Translations under genes and position numbers: made by a program
Shown here: positions 1 through 5,519 of the stretch, in pieces
Layout of the letters: each line of letters opens with the position of its first letter
How positions within the stretch are numbered: the stretch's first letter is position 1
The notes under the pieces: model-generated
The model's database searches: none
Told to the model about the DNA's origin: nothing
Seen by the model: only the letters and a program-made list of their open reading frames with translations
DNA from: Ilumatobacteraceae bacterium
GTDB taxonomy: Bacteria > Actinomycetota > Acidimicrobiia > Acidimicrobiales > Ilumatobacteraceae
Assembly: GCA_025464045.1 (NCBI GenBank)
Contig: JAODBQ010000257.1
Location: 1-7,602, forward strand
Direction: 5' to 3'
DNA: 7,602 nucleotides

Positions 1-1112
1 GTCCGCACCGGCGCGGCGCGCATCGACGGCCCGAGCGGTGGTGCCCGCCGCACGTCGCCGGCTCCGGGCAGCGGCGGGTGCATGCGGAACGGCGCGTGCG
101 GCTGGAGGAACCCGCCGTCCGGGTTCCGGTCGTAGAAGCCGTACTCGGCGAAGTGATCCATCTGCGGGATGGTCTCGCCGTTGCCGACCTCGATCGCCGG
201 GATGCGCAGCAGCGTCGCCAGCTCGACGATCTCGGCCGTGGTGCGCGCGCCAGCCCAGGCCCAGATCACCGGGTTGAGCTCATCGGATCGTGCGGTGCGG
301 TTGACGACGGCGTGCAGCGTCGGGTCGTCCGCCCAGTCCTGCCGCCCGATCATCAGGCAGAAGTCGATCCAGTGCTGCAGCCGGTTGACGACGGCGAACC
401 CGACGAAGCCGTCCTTCGTCGCCACGACGTCGCCAACCGTCGCCATCTGCCGGCGCGGCCGCACGCCGGCGACCATCGTCTCCATCGTGATCGGGTTGAA
501 CAGCTGGGTCATGATCACCGACTCGAGGCCGGAGACGTCGAGCAGCCCGCCCTCCCCGGTCATCGCCAGTCGCCGTAGCCCGATGAACGTCGCCACCGCG
601 GCGAACACGCCGGTCATGTACTCGCCATGCTGCCCACCCGCAGCGACGGGCGGCCACGCCCGCGAGCCACGCAGCGCGGGCCCGCCGGACAGCGCCTGGA
701 GCGTGAGCTCCGTCGACGGGCGGTCCGCCCACGGACCCTCCAAGCCAAACGGGGTGATCGACGTGATCACCCCGTCGGTGGCGGTCCGCAACTCGTCGAT
801 CGTCAACGGACCGCGCGGCGACCACAGGACGGCATCGACGCCGGCGGCCGCGGCGAGCAACGCCGCGACGTCTGCCGGGTCGCCAGGGTCGACGGTGACG
901 CTGCGCTGCCCGCCGGCGAGCCACCGGAACAACGCACCGTCGACCGCCGCGGTCGGCGCGCCGGACGCACTCCAACGCCGCAACCAATGGCCGCCCGGCG
1001 GCTCGACGCGTGTCACCTCGATCCCACCCGCCGACAGCAGCCGTGCCGCGTAGGCACCGCCGAGCGTGCTGGTGAGGTCGAGCACCTGGAACGCCTCGTC
1101 GCTGGACGTCAT
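1..1112 (-). CDS. CaiB/BaiF family (family III) CoA-transferase, 3' end cut off by the window
   Basis: Family III CoA-transferases move CoA between organic acids in the cytoplasm; some members act as acyl-CoA racemases. The frame is open from ATG at 1112 to the left edge (370 codons), which is nearly full length for a family of roughly 380-430 residues. Seen: an N-terminal Rossmann-like stretch VLDLTSTLGGAYAARLL (about 10-26) ending in VEPPGG (36-41); the ITPFGLEGPWADRP segment (119-132); GEYMTGVFAAV (163-173); and LLDVSGLES (190-198), whose Asp192 aligns with the catalytic Asp of formyl-CoA transferase. The later WIDF, WADDPTL and MDHF stretches also fit the family. The start is chosen for a GGGGG Shine-Dalgarno (minus strand, 1120-1124) seven bases upstream; an ATG at 1119 opens a different, unrelated frame. 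It follows the acyl-CoA dehydrogenase by 91 bases on the same strand, so co-transcription is likely. Substrate unknown: transferase versus racemase cannot be decided from the sequence. Confidence 0.9.
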   Translation of the reverse strand, partial: MTSSDEAFQVLDLTSTLGGAYAARLLSAGGIEVTRVEPPGGHWLRRWSASGAPTAAVDGALFRWLAGGQRSVTVDPGDPADVAALLAAAAGVDAVLWSPRGPLTIDELRTATDGVITSITPFGLEGPWADRPSTELTLQALSGGPALRGSRAWPPVAAGGQHGEYMTGVFAAVATFIGLRRLAMTGEGGLLDVSGLESVIMTQLFNPITMETMVAGVRPRRQMATVGDVVATKDGFVGFAVVNRLQHWIDFCLMIGRQDWADDPTLHAVVNRTARSDELNPVIWAWAGARTTAEIVELATLLRIPAIEVGNGETIPQMDHFAEYGFYDRNPDGGFLQPHAPFRMHPPLPGAGDVRRAPPLGPSMRAAPVR

Positions 1113-1154
1113 CGAACATCCCCCTGTCTGGCCGACGCCGTCAGGTTCGCAGGG

Positions 1155-1195
1155 ACGTGTGCCGGCACGTCAATCGGGCGCAGAGCGCTGTGCGC
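1155..1195. promoter_or_regulatory. Two small dyads in the gap between the dehydrogenase and CoA-transferase genes
   Basis: The 91-base gap contains the perfect 10-bp palindrome GTGCCGGCAC (1159-1168), flanked by bases that extend it as an imperfect stem. A second inverted repeat has GCGCA (1178-1182) pairing with TGCGC (1191-1195) around an internal AGCGCT palindrome. They could be a protein-binding site, an attenuating or processing hairpin between the two minus-strand genes, or chance in GC-rich DNA. No U-tract follows, so an intrinsic terminator is unlikely. Confidence 0.25.
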
Positions 1196-1203
1196 GTCAG
1201 CCG

Positions 1204-2472
1204 TCAGCCGTCCGTCGGACGGTCGGCCACGGGCGCCTTGGGCAAGCCGAGGACGCGCTCGCCGATCAGGTCGCGCTGGAGCCTGTCGACCCCACCGACC
1301 AGTGACACCGCCTGGGCGGCGAGCGCCATCCCGGTCGTTCGCGACGTGAGCGTGCCGTCCTCGTGCAGCGTCAGAGCAAGAGCCGCTGTGCCGACGCGGT
1401 CGTAGGCGTGCAGCGTGCCCCGGCCACCGAGCAGGTCGAGCCCGACATCACGGCTGACGCGGGCGATCTCGCTCGCCCACAGCTTGGCGATGTTCGCCGC
1501 ACCGGGCAGCGCCCGCCCGGCGGCGCGCTCGTCGTCGGCACGGTGGCTCGTCAGCCGGGCCACCTCGACCATGGAGTGCAGGCGCATCACCGCCTGACGT
1601 CGTCGCGGATCGAGCGGCCCGCCCGCCGCCACAGCCTCCATCACGATCGCGTCGGGCGAGGTGGACGACTCCGCATCGGCCGCGCTGCGCTTCGCCGTCG
1701 TGCGCCCGATCAGATCGCCGGCACGCACGTCGAGCTGGCCCGCGATCGAACCGGGTGCGGCGTTCGACCCGCCATGGGCGCCCACCGACTGGCGCTCCGC
1801 GGTCAGGGCCGAGTTGACGACGATCCAGCCCTCCCCCGCGCCGCCGAGCACCGCCGAACCCGGTAGCCGGGCCTCGGTCAGCACGACGTCGTTGGAGAGC
1901 GCACGGCCCGTCATCTCGCGCATCGGGCGGACCTCGACCGCGGCGCCCTGGCGCATGTCCAGCGCGAAGCACGTCAGACCGTGGTGACGCCGCGAACCCT
2001 CCTCGCTGCGCGCCAGCACCAGCGCCATGTCGGCCAGGTGCGCACCCGTGGCCCACGTCTTGCGACCGTCGATGCGCCACTCGTCGCCATCCCGGCGCGC
2101 ACTCGTGGTCAACGCGGCGAGGTCGGAGCCGGCAGCGGGCTCGCTGAACAGCAGGCACCACGCCTGACGTCCGGTGACGATCGGGCGCAGCAGCGTCTCG
2201 ATCTGGTCGGGCGTGCCGTGCGCAGCGATCGTTGGCGCGACCACCGTCGTCCCGGCCCCGCGCGGCGGACCGAGCGCTCCGCGTTCGGCAAGGCGCCGCG
2301 CGATCGCTTCGGCATCGGCGGTCGACGCGTCGCGGCCGTAGGCGTGGCTCGGCAGCGTCGGCGTCGCCCACCCGGCCGAGCCGAGCAGCTCCCACCACTC
2401 TCCCACGGTCAGGTCGGCGTCCCAGTGAGCGGTGAGCCACTCGTCGAGCTCGTCCAACAGGTGCTGCGTCAT
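1204..2472 (-). CDS. Acyl-CoA dehydrogenase (FadE-like flavoprotein)
   Basis: A predicted FAD-dependent enzyme that introduces an alpha-beta double bond into an acyl-CoA, passing electrons to ETF. The 422 residues are close to the usual family length. Seen: a helical N-terminal domain (1-100); the middle beta domain with CLLFSEPAAGSDLAAL (106-121), WRIDGRKTWATGAHLADMALV (132-152) and LSNDVVLTEARLPGSAVLG (192-210); GEGWIVVNSALTAER (213-227); and a C-terminal helical domain with GLDLLGGRGTL (344-354) and GGVDRLQRDLIGERVLGLP (393-411). The last is the counterpart of the common GGTxEIxRNIIxERVLGLP ending but has V, R and L at usually conserved places. The frame stays open up to 2745, but that extension is the 20-bp repeat region read as low-complexity Arg/Ser/Asp protein, so ATG at 2472 is preferred; no good Shine-Dalgarno precedes it. 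It is probably the first gene of an operon with the CoA-transferase. Substrate (fatty acid, steroid side chain, other) cannot be told. Confidence 0.92.
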   Translation of the reverse strand: MTQHLLDELDEWLTAHWDADLTVGEWWELLGSAGWATPTLPSHAYGRDASTADAEAIARRLAERGALGPPRGAGTTVVAPTIAAHGTPDQIETLLRPIVTGRQAWCLLFSEPAAGSDLAALTTSARRDGDEWRIDGRKTWATGAHLADMALVLARSEEGSRRHHGLTCFALDMRQGAAVEVRPMREMTGRALSNDVVLTEARLPGSAVLGGAGEGWIVVNSALTAERQSVGAHGGSNAAPGSIAGQLDVRAGDLIGRTTAKRSAADAESSTSPDAIVMEAVAAGGPLDPRRRQAVMRLHSMVEVARLTSHRADDERAAGRALPGAANIAKLWASEIARVSRDVGLDLLGGRGTLHAYDRVGTAALALTLHEDGTLTSRTTGMALAAQAVSLVGGVDRLQRDLIGERVLGLPKAPVADRPTDG

Positions 2473-2544
2473 CCCCAGAGGTAAGCCGCTGCACCCCCCG
2501 CGACCCCAACCGGGCCGCCCAGCCGTCCGGTGATCGTCCCCACC

Positions 2545-2617
2545 GTCAGAGTCGGAACGCCGTCGTCCGAGTCGGAACGCCCTCGTCCGAGTCGGAACGC
2601 CGTCGTCGGAGTCGGAC
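2545..2617. repeat. Tandem repeat, 20-bp unit, three full copies plus partial ends
   Basis: Copies at 2551-2570, 2571-2590 and 2591-2610 follow the unit GTCGGAACGCCGTCGTCCGA. Copy 2 differs at one base (unit position 12, G to C) and copy 3 at one base (unit position 18, C to G). A partial unit precedes (GTCAGA, 2545-2550) and another follows (GTCGGA, 2611-2616). The first two unit junctions form the 11-base dyad TCCGAGTCGGA (2566-2576 and 2586-2596). The array lies in the divergent intergenic region between the dehydrogenase and the hydrolase. A 20-base period is not a multiple of three, which argues against a coding repeat. Possible roles are a multi-site operator, a dispersed intergenic repeat or slippage; none is shown by the sequence. 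Confidence 0.85.
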
Positions 2618-2700
2618 GAGCGGGCGCGAGTCGCTGGACCGAGAAGACCACACGTGCCGACTCGCGCCGGGCCGAGCGACTCCGACGACGGCGAACCGAC
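2591..2700. repeat. Large imperfect inverted repeat (about 42-nt arms) including an inverted copy of the 20-bp unit
   Basis: The arm 2591-2632 pairs with 2659-2700, leaving a 26-base centre (2633-2658). Within the arms, 2598-2614 is perfectly complementary to 2677-2693 (17 bp) and 2624-2632 to 2659-2667 (9 bp). I count 35 of 42 arm positions as complementary. The right arm contains a further copy of the 20-bp unit on the opposite strand (2681-2700, three differences from the unit's reverse complement). The element could fold as a long RNA stem or cruciform and may be a mobile intergenic repeat (MITE- or REP-like), but no target duplication or transposase is visible. Confidence 0.75.
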
Positions 2701-2703
2701 GCG

Positions 2704-2732
2704 TGGGCAGCGGGCACGAGCAGAGCTAGCGT
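2704..2732 (+). promoter_or_regulatory. Possible promoter of the alpha/beta hydrolase gene
   Basis: TGGGCA (2704-2709), a 17-base spacer and TAGCGT (2727-2732) lie upstream of the GTG at 2757. The -10 fits the TAGnnT form seen before other genes in this window, and the start would fall near 2739, giving a short leader with a strong AAGGGGGAGG ribosome site (2747-2756). The -35 matches TTGACA at four of six positions. It lies just outside the large inverted repeat. Confidence 0.4.
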
Positions 2733-2756
2733 CGCGAGCCGACACGAAGGGGGAGG

Positions 2757-3524
2757 GTGTTGGAAACGTTCACGTCGTTCGATGGCACGACCATCGCCTA
2801 TCGGCAGTGGGGCACGGAGTACGGCGAGGTCCCGGTCGTGCTCCACCACGGGTTCGCCGCCGACAGCCTCACGAACTGGGTGACGCCGGGTGTCGCCGAC
2901 CGGATCGTCGCCGATGGGCGGTGGGTCGTGGCCCTCGACGCCCGCGGCCACGGGAGGTCCGACAAGCCGCACACGGTCGACGCCTACGGCGACGACCAGA
3001 TGGCCACCGACGTCTCGTGGTTGATCGATCACCTCGAGGTGCAGCGGGTCGACCTCGTCGGCTACTCGATGGGCGGCCACGTCGCGCTCGACGTCGCGAC
3101 CCGGGAGCGACGGCTGCGGTCGGTGGTGATCGGCGGGATCGGCGGCTCGGCGCTGCTGCCCGGAACGATCGACCGTTCCGGGATCGCCGCGGCGCTGCGC
3201 GCCCCGCGGGCCGAGGACGTAGAGGACCGGATGTCGCGCTGGTTCCGCCGGTTCGCCGAGTCCACCGGCGCCGATCTGGAGGCGCTCGCCGCCGTCGCGT
3301 CGGCCGGCGGTCACCGCGCCGAGGGCGTGGAGCTGATCACGATCCCCGTGCTCGTGCTCGCAGGGGCAGACGATCCGCTCGCCGTCGGAGCGGACCAGAT
3401 CGCGGCGGCGATCCCCGGAGCGCAGTACGTGGTGGTGCCCGGTGATCACCTCAGTGCGGTCGGCGTCCCACAGTTCGCGGACGCGATCGTGAGCTTCCTG
3501 CAGGCTCAGCAGCGGCGCGGCTGA
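2757..3524 (+). CDS. Alpha/beta hydrolase fold protein
   Basis: A 255-residue predicted cytoplasmic hydrolase. The catalytic machinery is complete: LHHGF (29-33, oxyanion-hole region), ALDARGHGRSDKP (59-71), nucleophile elbow GYSMGG with Ser104 (102-107), acid Asp206 in LAGADDPL (201-208), and base His231 in VPGDHLSAV (227-235). A short cap lies between about 130 and 190. No signal peptide or membrane segment is seen. Start: GTG at 2757 keeps the whole fold, but the adjacent TTG at 2760 has better spacing from the AAGGGGG ribosome site (2747-2753), so the true start may be one codon later. The family covers esterases, lipases, epoxide hydrolases, haloalkane dehalogenases and C-C bond hydrolases; the sequence does not separate these. 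It is transcribed divergently from the dehydrogenase, so a link to acyl-CoA breakdown is possible but unproven. The EamA gene follows after 51 bases. Confidence 0.93.
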   Translation: MLETFTSFDGTTIAYRQWGTEYGEVPVVLHHGFAADSLTNWVTPGVADRIVADGRWVVALDARGHGRSDKPHTVDAYGDDQMATDVSWLIDHLEVQRVDLVGYSMGGHVALDVATRERRLRSVVIGGIGGSALLPGTIDRSGIAAALRAPRAEDVEDRMSRWFRRFAESTGADLEALAAVASAGGHRAEGVELITIPVLVLAGADDPLAVGADQIAAAIPGAQYVVVPGDHLSAVGVPQFADAIVSFLQAQQRRG

Positions 3525-3549
3525 ACCGCGACGCCAGGCCTGCCCGCGC

Positions 3550-3567
3550 CGGCGGCCGCCGTAGTCT
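3550..3567 (+). promoter_or_regulatory. Possible leaderless promoter with adjoining palindrome, upstream of the EamA gene
   Basis: TAGTCT (3562-3567) lies eight bases before the GTG start at 3576 and no Shine-Dalgarno is present, as expected for a -10 element of a leaderless or nearly leaderless transcript. The perfect 12-bp palindrome CGGCGGCCGCCG (3550-3561) abuts the hexamer and could be a binding site, though such palindromes arise easily in GC-rich DNA. No convincing -35 is seen. Confidence 0.35.
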
Positions 3568-3575
3568 GGTCAGCC

Positions 3576-4529
3576 GTGTCTGCGCGTCGAACGGGTGCCG
3601 TGTGGGTGATGGCGAGTGCGGTCGCGTACTCGTTGTTCGCGGTGTTCACCAAGCGTGCGCTCGGCGAAGGGCTGCGCCCGACCGACCTCCTCGTGTGGCG
3701 GTTCGGCATCGCCGTGCCGGTGGTGTGGGCGATCGTGCTCGTGCGGATGCGCGGCGGAGGACCTCGGCCGCGGCAGGCGCCGGTGCCGCACATGTTCGTG
3801 CTCGGGCTGCTCTTCGGAGTCGTGGCGTGGCTGGCGTTCGGAGCGCTCGACCACCTCCCGGCCGCGCCGTACACGGTGATCATCTACACCTACCCCGCGA
3901 TGGTGGCGGCGGCCGCGTCGGTCCTCGGCCAACCGTCGCCGCGTCGGCTATGGGCCGCGCTGACGTTGACGTTGGCCGGCATCGCACTGACGACGGTGCC
4001 GGTGGCGCTGGCCTCGTCCGATGGCATCGAGCTGCTCGGCGTCGTGCTCACGGTCCTCAACGCCGTGGCGTACGGCGCCTACGTGCTGATCAGCGGACGC
4101 CTGCTGGCCCACGACAGCACGCCCACCGGGGCGTTGCGCCACGACGGCTTGGTCGCGGCCGCCTGGAGCCTCACCGGTTCATTGACGTTCGCCGTCGTCG
4201 TCGGGGCGATCCACGGCGTCCATGCGCCGCCGTCGGCGGGCGCCGGCCTCGGGCTCGTCGGACTGGCGGTGATCAGCACCGTGATCGCCGGCATCGCGAT
4301 GCTCAACGGCATCGGTTCGCTCGGCCCCGCGGCGACCGCGACGATCGCCACGCTCGAGCCGGTGCTGACGCTGGTGTGGGCAGTCGTGATCCTCGACGAG
4401 TCGCTGCGGCCGGTGCAGATCGGCGGCGCGCTGCTCGTGATCGCCGGCGTCACGTGGGCTCAGCGGCTGGCCACCCGTGGCGCCGAACCCAGCACCGAAC
4501 CGGCGCTCCCGACGCCTAGCCTCGCCTGA
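3576..4529 (+). CDS. EamA-family (drug/metabolite transporter superfamily) permease
   Basis: A 317-residue integral membrane protein with the two tandem EamA repeats (about 8-145 and 152-296) and roughly ten hydrophobic helices, the normal DMT size. Predicted segments are near 7-25, 36-56, 73-91, 98-117, 124-145, 152-173, 192-212, 223-243, 250-275 and 278-298. The hallmark end of the second repeat is clear: LEPVLTLVWAVVILDESL (260-277) followed by a glycine-rich last helix (IGGALLVIAGV, 282-292). The C-terminal tail (300-317) is Pro/Ala-rich and soluble. Relatives export amino acids or other metabolites; the substrate cannot be inferred. Start is GTG at 3576, without a ribosome site but with a TAGTCT hexamer just upstream. 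Its TGA overlaps the ATG of pheA by one base (TGATG), suggesting translational coupling, so an aromatic amino acid or precursor is one imaginable cargo, purely by context. Confidence 0.93.
   Translation: MSARRTGAVWVMASAVAYSLFAVFTKRALGEGLRPTDLLVWRFGIAVPVVWAIVLVRMRGGGPRPRQAPVPHMFVLGLLFGVVAWLAFGALDHLPAAPYTVIIYTYPAMVAAAASVLGQPSPRRLWAALTLTLAGIALTTVPVALASSDGIELLGVVLTVLNAVAYGAYVLISGRLLAHDSTPTGALRHDGLVAAAWSLTGSLTFAVVVGAIHGVHAPPSAGAGLGLVGLAVISTVIAGIAMLNGIGSLGPAATATIATLEPVLTLVWAVVILDESLRPVQIGGALLVIAGVTWAQRLATRGAEPSTEPALPTPSLA
4517..4522 (+). promoter_or_regulatory. Possible internal -10 element for pheA
   Basis: TAGCCT lies six bases before the pheA ATG, inside the last codons of the transporter gene. 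It matches the TAGnnT form seen at other starts here and there is no Shine-Dalgarno for pheA. pheA may thus be expressed both by coupling to the upstream gene and as a leaderless transcript. The -35 region is poor. Confidence 0.35.
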
Positions 4530-5464
4530 TGAGCAGTGCCGCCAGTCGCATCCGTCTCGGCTTCCTCGGGCCGCTCGGGACGTTCACCGAGCAGGCGGTG
4601 CGCACCCAGCCCGACCTCGCCGAGGCCGACCACGTGCTGTACCGCACCATGCCCGACGTGCTCGATGCCGTCGACGCAGGCGAGGTCGACTTCGGGTTCA
4701 TCGCGATCGAGAACTCGATCGAGGGCACGGTCAACCTCAGCCAGGACGAGCTCGCGTTCTCACACGATCTGCTGATCCACCGTGAGGTCGTGCTCGACAT
4801 CGAGCACTGCCTGCTCGCTCCTCCGGGCACCGCGCTCGCCGACGTGAAGATCGTGATGTCGATCCCTGTGGCAACGGCGCAGTGCCACGCGTTCCTGCGC
4901 GCGACGGTGCCCGCCGCCGACCTCGCCGCCGCCAACTCGACCGCCGAGGCGGCTCGCCTGGCCAGCGAGTCCAAGGGCACGGCCGCCGTCGCACCACGCG
5001 CTTCGGCAGACATCTACGGCCTCGAGATCCTCGCCGAGGACATCGCCGACCATCCCGGCAACCAGACCCGCTTCGTGCTCGTCGCCCGGGAGGGCGTGCC
5101 GGCGCCGACCGGCCACGACACCACCGCGCTCGTCGTCTACCAGCGGGCCAACGAACCGGGCAGCCTGATCTCGATCCTGCAGGAGTTCGCGGCGCGACGG
5201 ATCAACCTCTCCAACCTCCTCTCCCGCCCCACGAAGGCCGGCGGCCTCGGCGACTACTGCTTCATCCTCTACGCCGACGGCCACATCGCCGACGAGGTGG
5301 TCGCGGACGTGCTGCGCGCGCTGCGTGCCAAGCAGGGTGCGGTGAAGTTCCTCGGTTCCTACCCCGCCGCGGGCACGCACGCCGTCACCACGCGCGAGCA
5401 CGCCGACTCCCGCTGGCGCGAGGCAGACGACTGGGTGCAGGCCCTGCGCCGCGGCATCCGCTGA
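4529..5464 (+). CDS. pheA: Prephenate dehydratase with C-terminal ACT domain
   Basis: Converts prephenate to phenylpyruvate, water and CO2 in cytoplasmic phenylalanine biosynthesis. The 311-residue protein has the stand-alone two-domain form of actinobacteria, without chorismate mutase. Catalytic domain: GFLGPLGTFTEQA (11-23), IAIENSIEGTV (58-68) and NQTRFVLV (178-185) carrying the family's essential Thr-Arg-Phe (180-182). ACT domain (about 200-285): NEPGSLISIL (208-217) at the place of the GALV motif, and NLSNLLSRPTK (226-236) at the place of the ESRP motif, followed by DGHIADEVV and FLGSYPAAG. In this protein ESRP reads LSRP (Leu231) and GALV reads GSLI (211-214); these motifs form the phenylalanine-binding site in studied enzymes, so feedback control may differ. 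ATG at 4529 overlaps the EamA stop by one base and a TAGCCT hexamer lies six bases upstream. Identity is very secure. Confidence 0.97.
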   Translation: MSSAASRIRLGFLGPLGTFTEQAVRTQPDLAEADHVLYRTMPDVLDAVDAGEVDFGFIAIENSIEGTVNLSQDELAFSHDLLIHREVVLDIEHCLLAPPGTALADVKIVMSIPVATAQCHAFLRATVPAADLAAANSTAEAARLASESKGTAAVAPRASADIYGLEILAEDIADHPGNQTRFVLVAREGVPAPTGHDTTALVVYQRANEPGSLISILQEFAARRINLSNLLSRPTKAGGLGDYCFILYADGHIADEVVADVLRALRAKQGAVKFLGSYPAAGTHAVTTREHADSRWREADDWVQALRRGIR

Positions 5465-5507
5465 CGCGGAGGCAGCCGCGGGCGGCGGCGTTCTGGTCGG
5501 GCCCGGG

Positions 5508-5513
5508 CAGACT
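5508..5513 (+). promoter_or_regulatory. Possible -10 element for the peptidoglycan-binding protein gene
   Basis: CAGACT lies six bases before the GTG start at 5520, the same spacing as TAGCCT before pheA, differing from TAGnnT only at the first base. The start has no Shine-Dalgarno. No good -35 is visible, so confidence is low. Confidence 0.25.
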
Positions 5514-5519
5514 GTCGCG

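Noticed and set aside
280..1119. Minus-strand frame starting at the ATG at 1119
   Set aside because: It gives an Arg-rich shadow peptide; the CoA-transferase motifs are in the frame beginning at 1112.
2545..2617. CRISPR-like array
   Set aside because: The units are directly adjacent with no unique spacers, and no cas genes are present.
2473..2745. N-terminal extension of the acyl-CoA dehydrogenase up to 2745 (91 more residues)
   Set aside because: The extension is Arg/Ser/Asp-rich, made by reading the 20-bp repeats and the dyad in frame, and has no family counterpart; ATG at 2472 gives the normal length.
2469..3449. Long minus-strand frame opposite the alpha/beta hydrolase
   Set aside because: It is antisense to a gene with a complete catalytic triad, and its composition is that of a GC-rich shadow frame without domain motifs.
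5465..5480. Hairpin CGCGG/CCGCG directly after the pheA stop as a terminator
   Set aside because: The stem is only 5 bp with no T-run; such short stems are expected by chance at this GC content.
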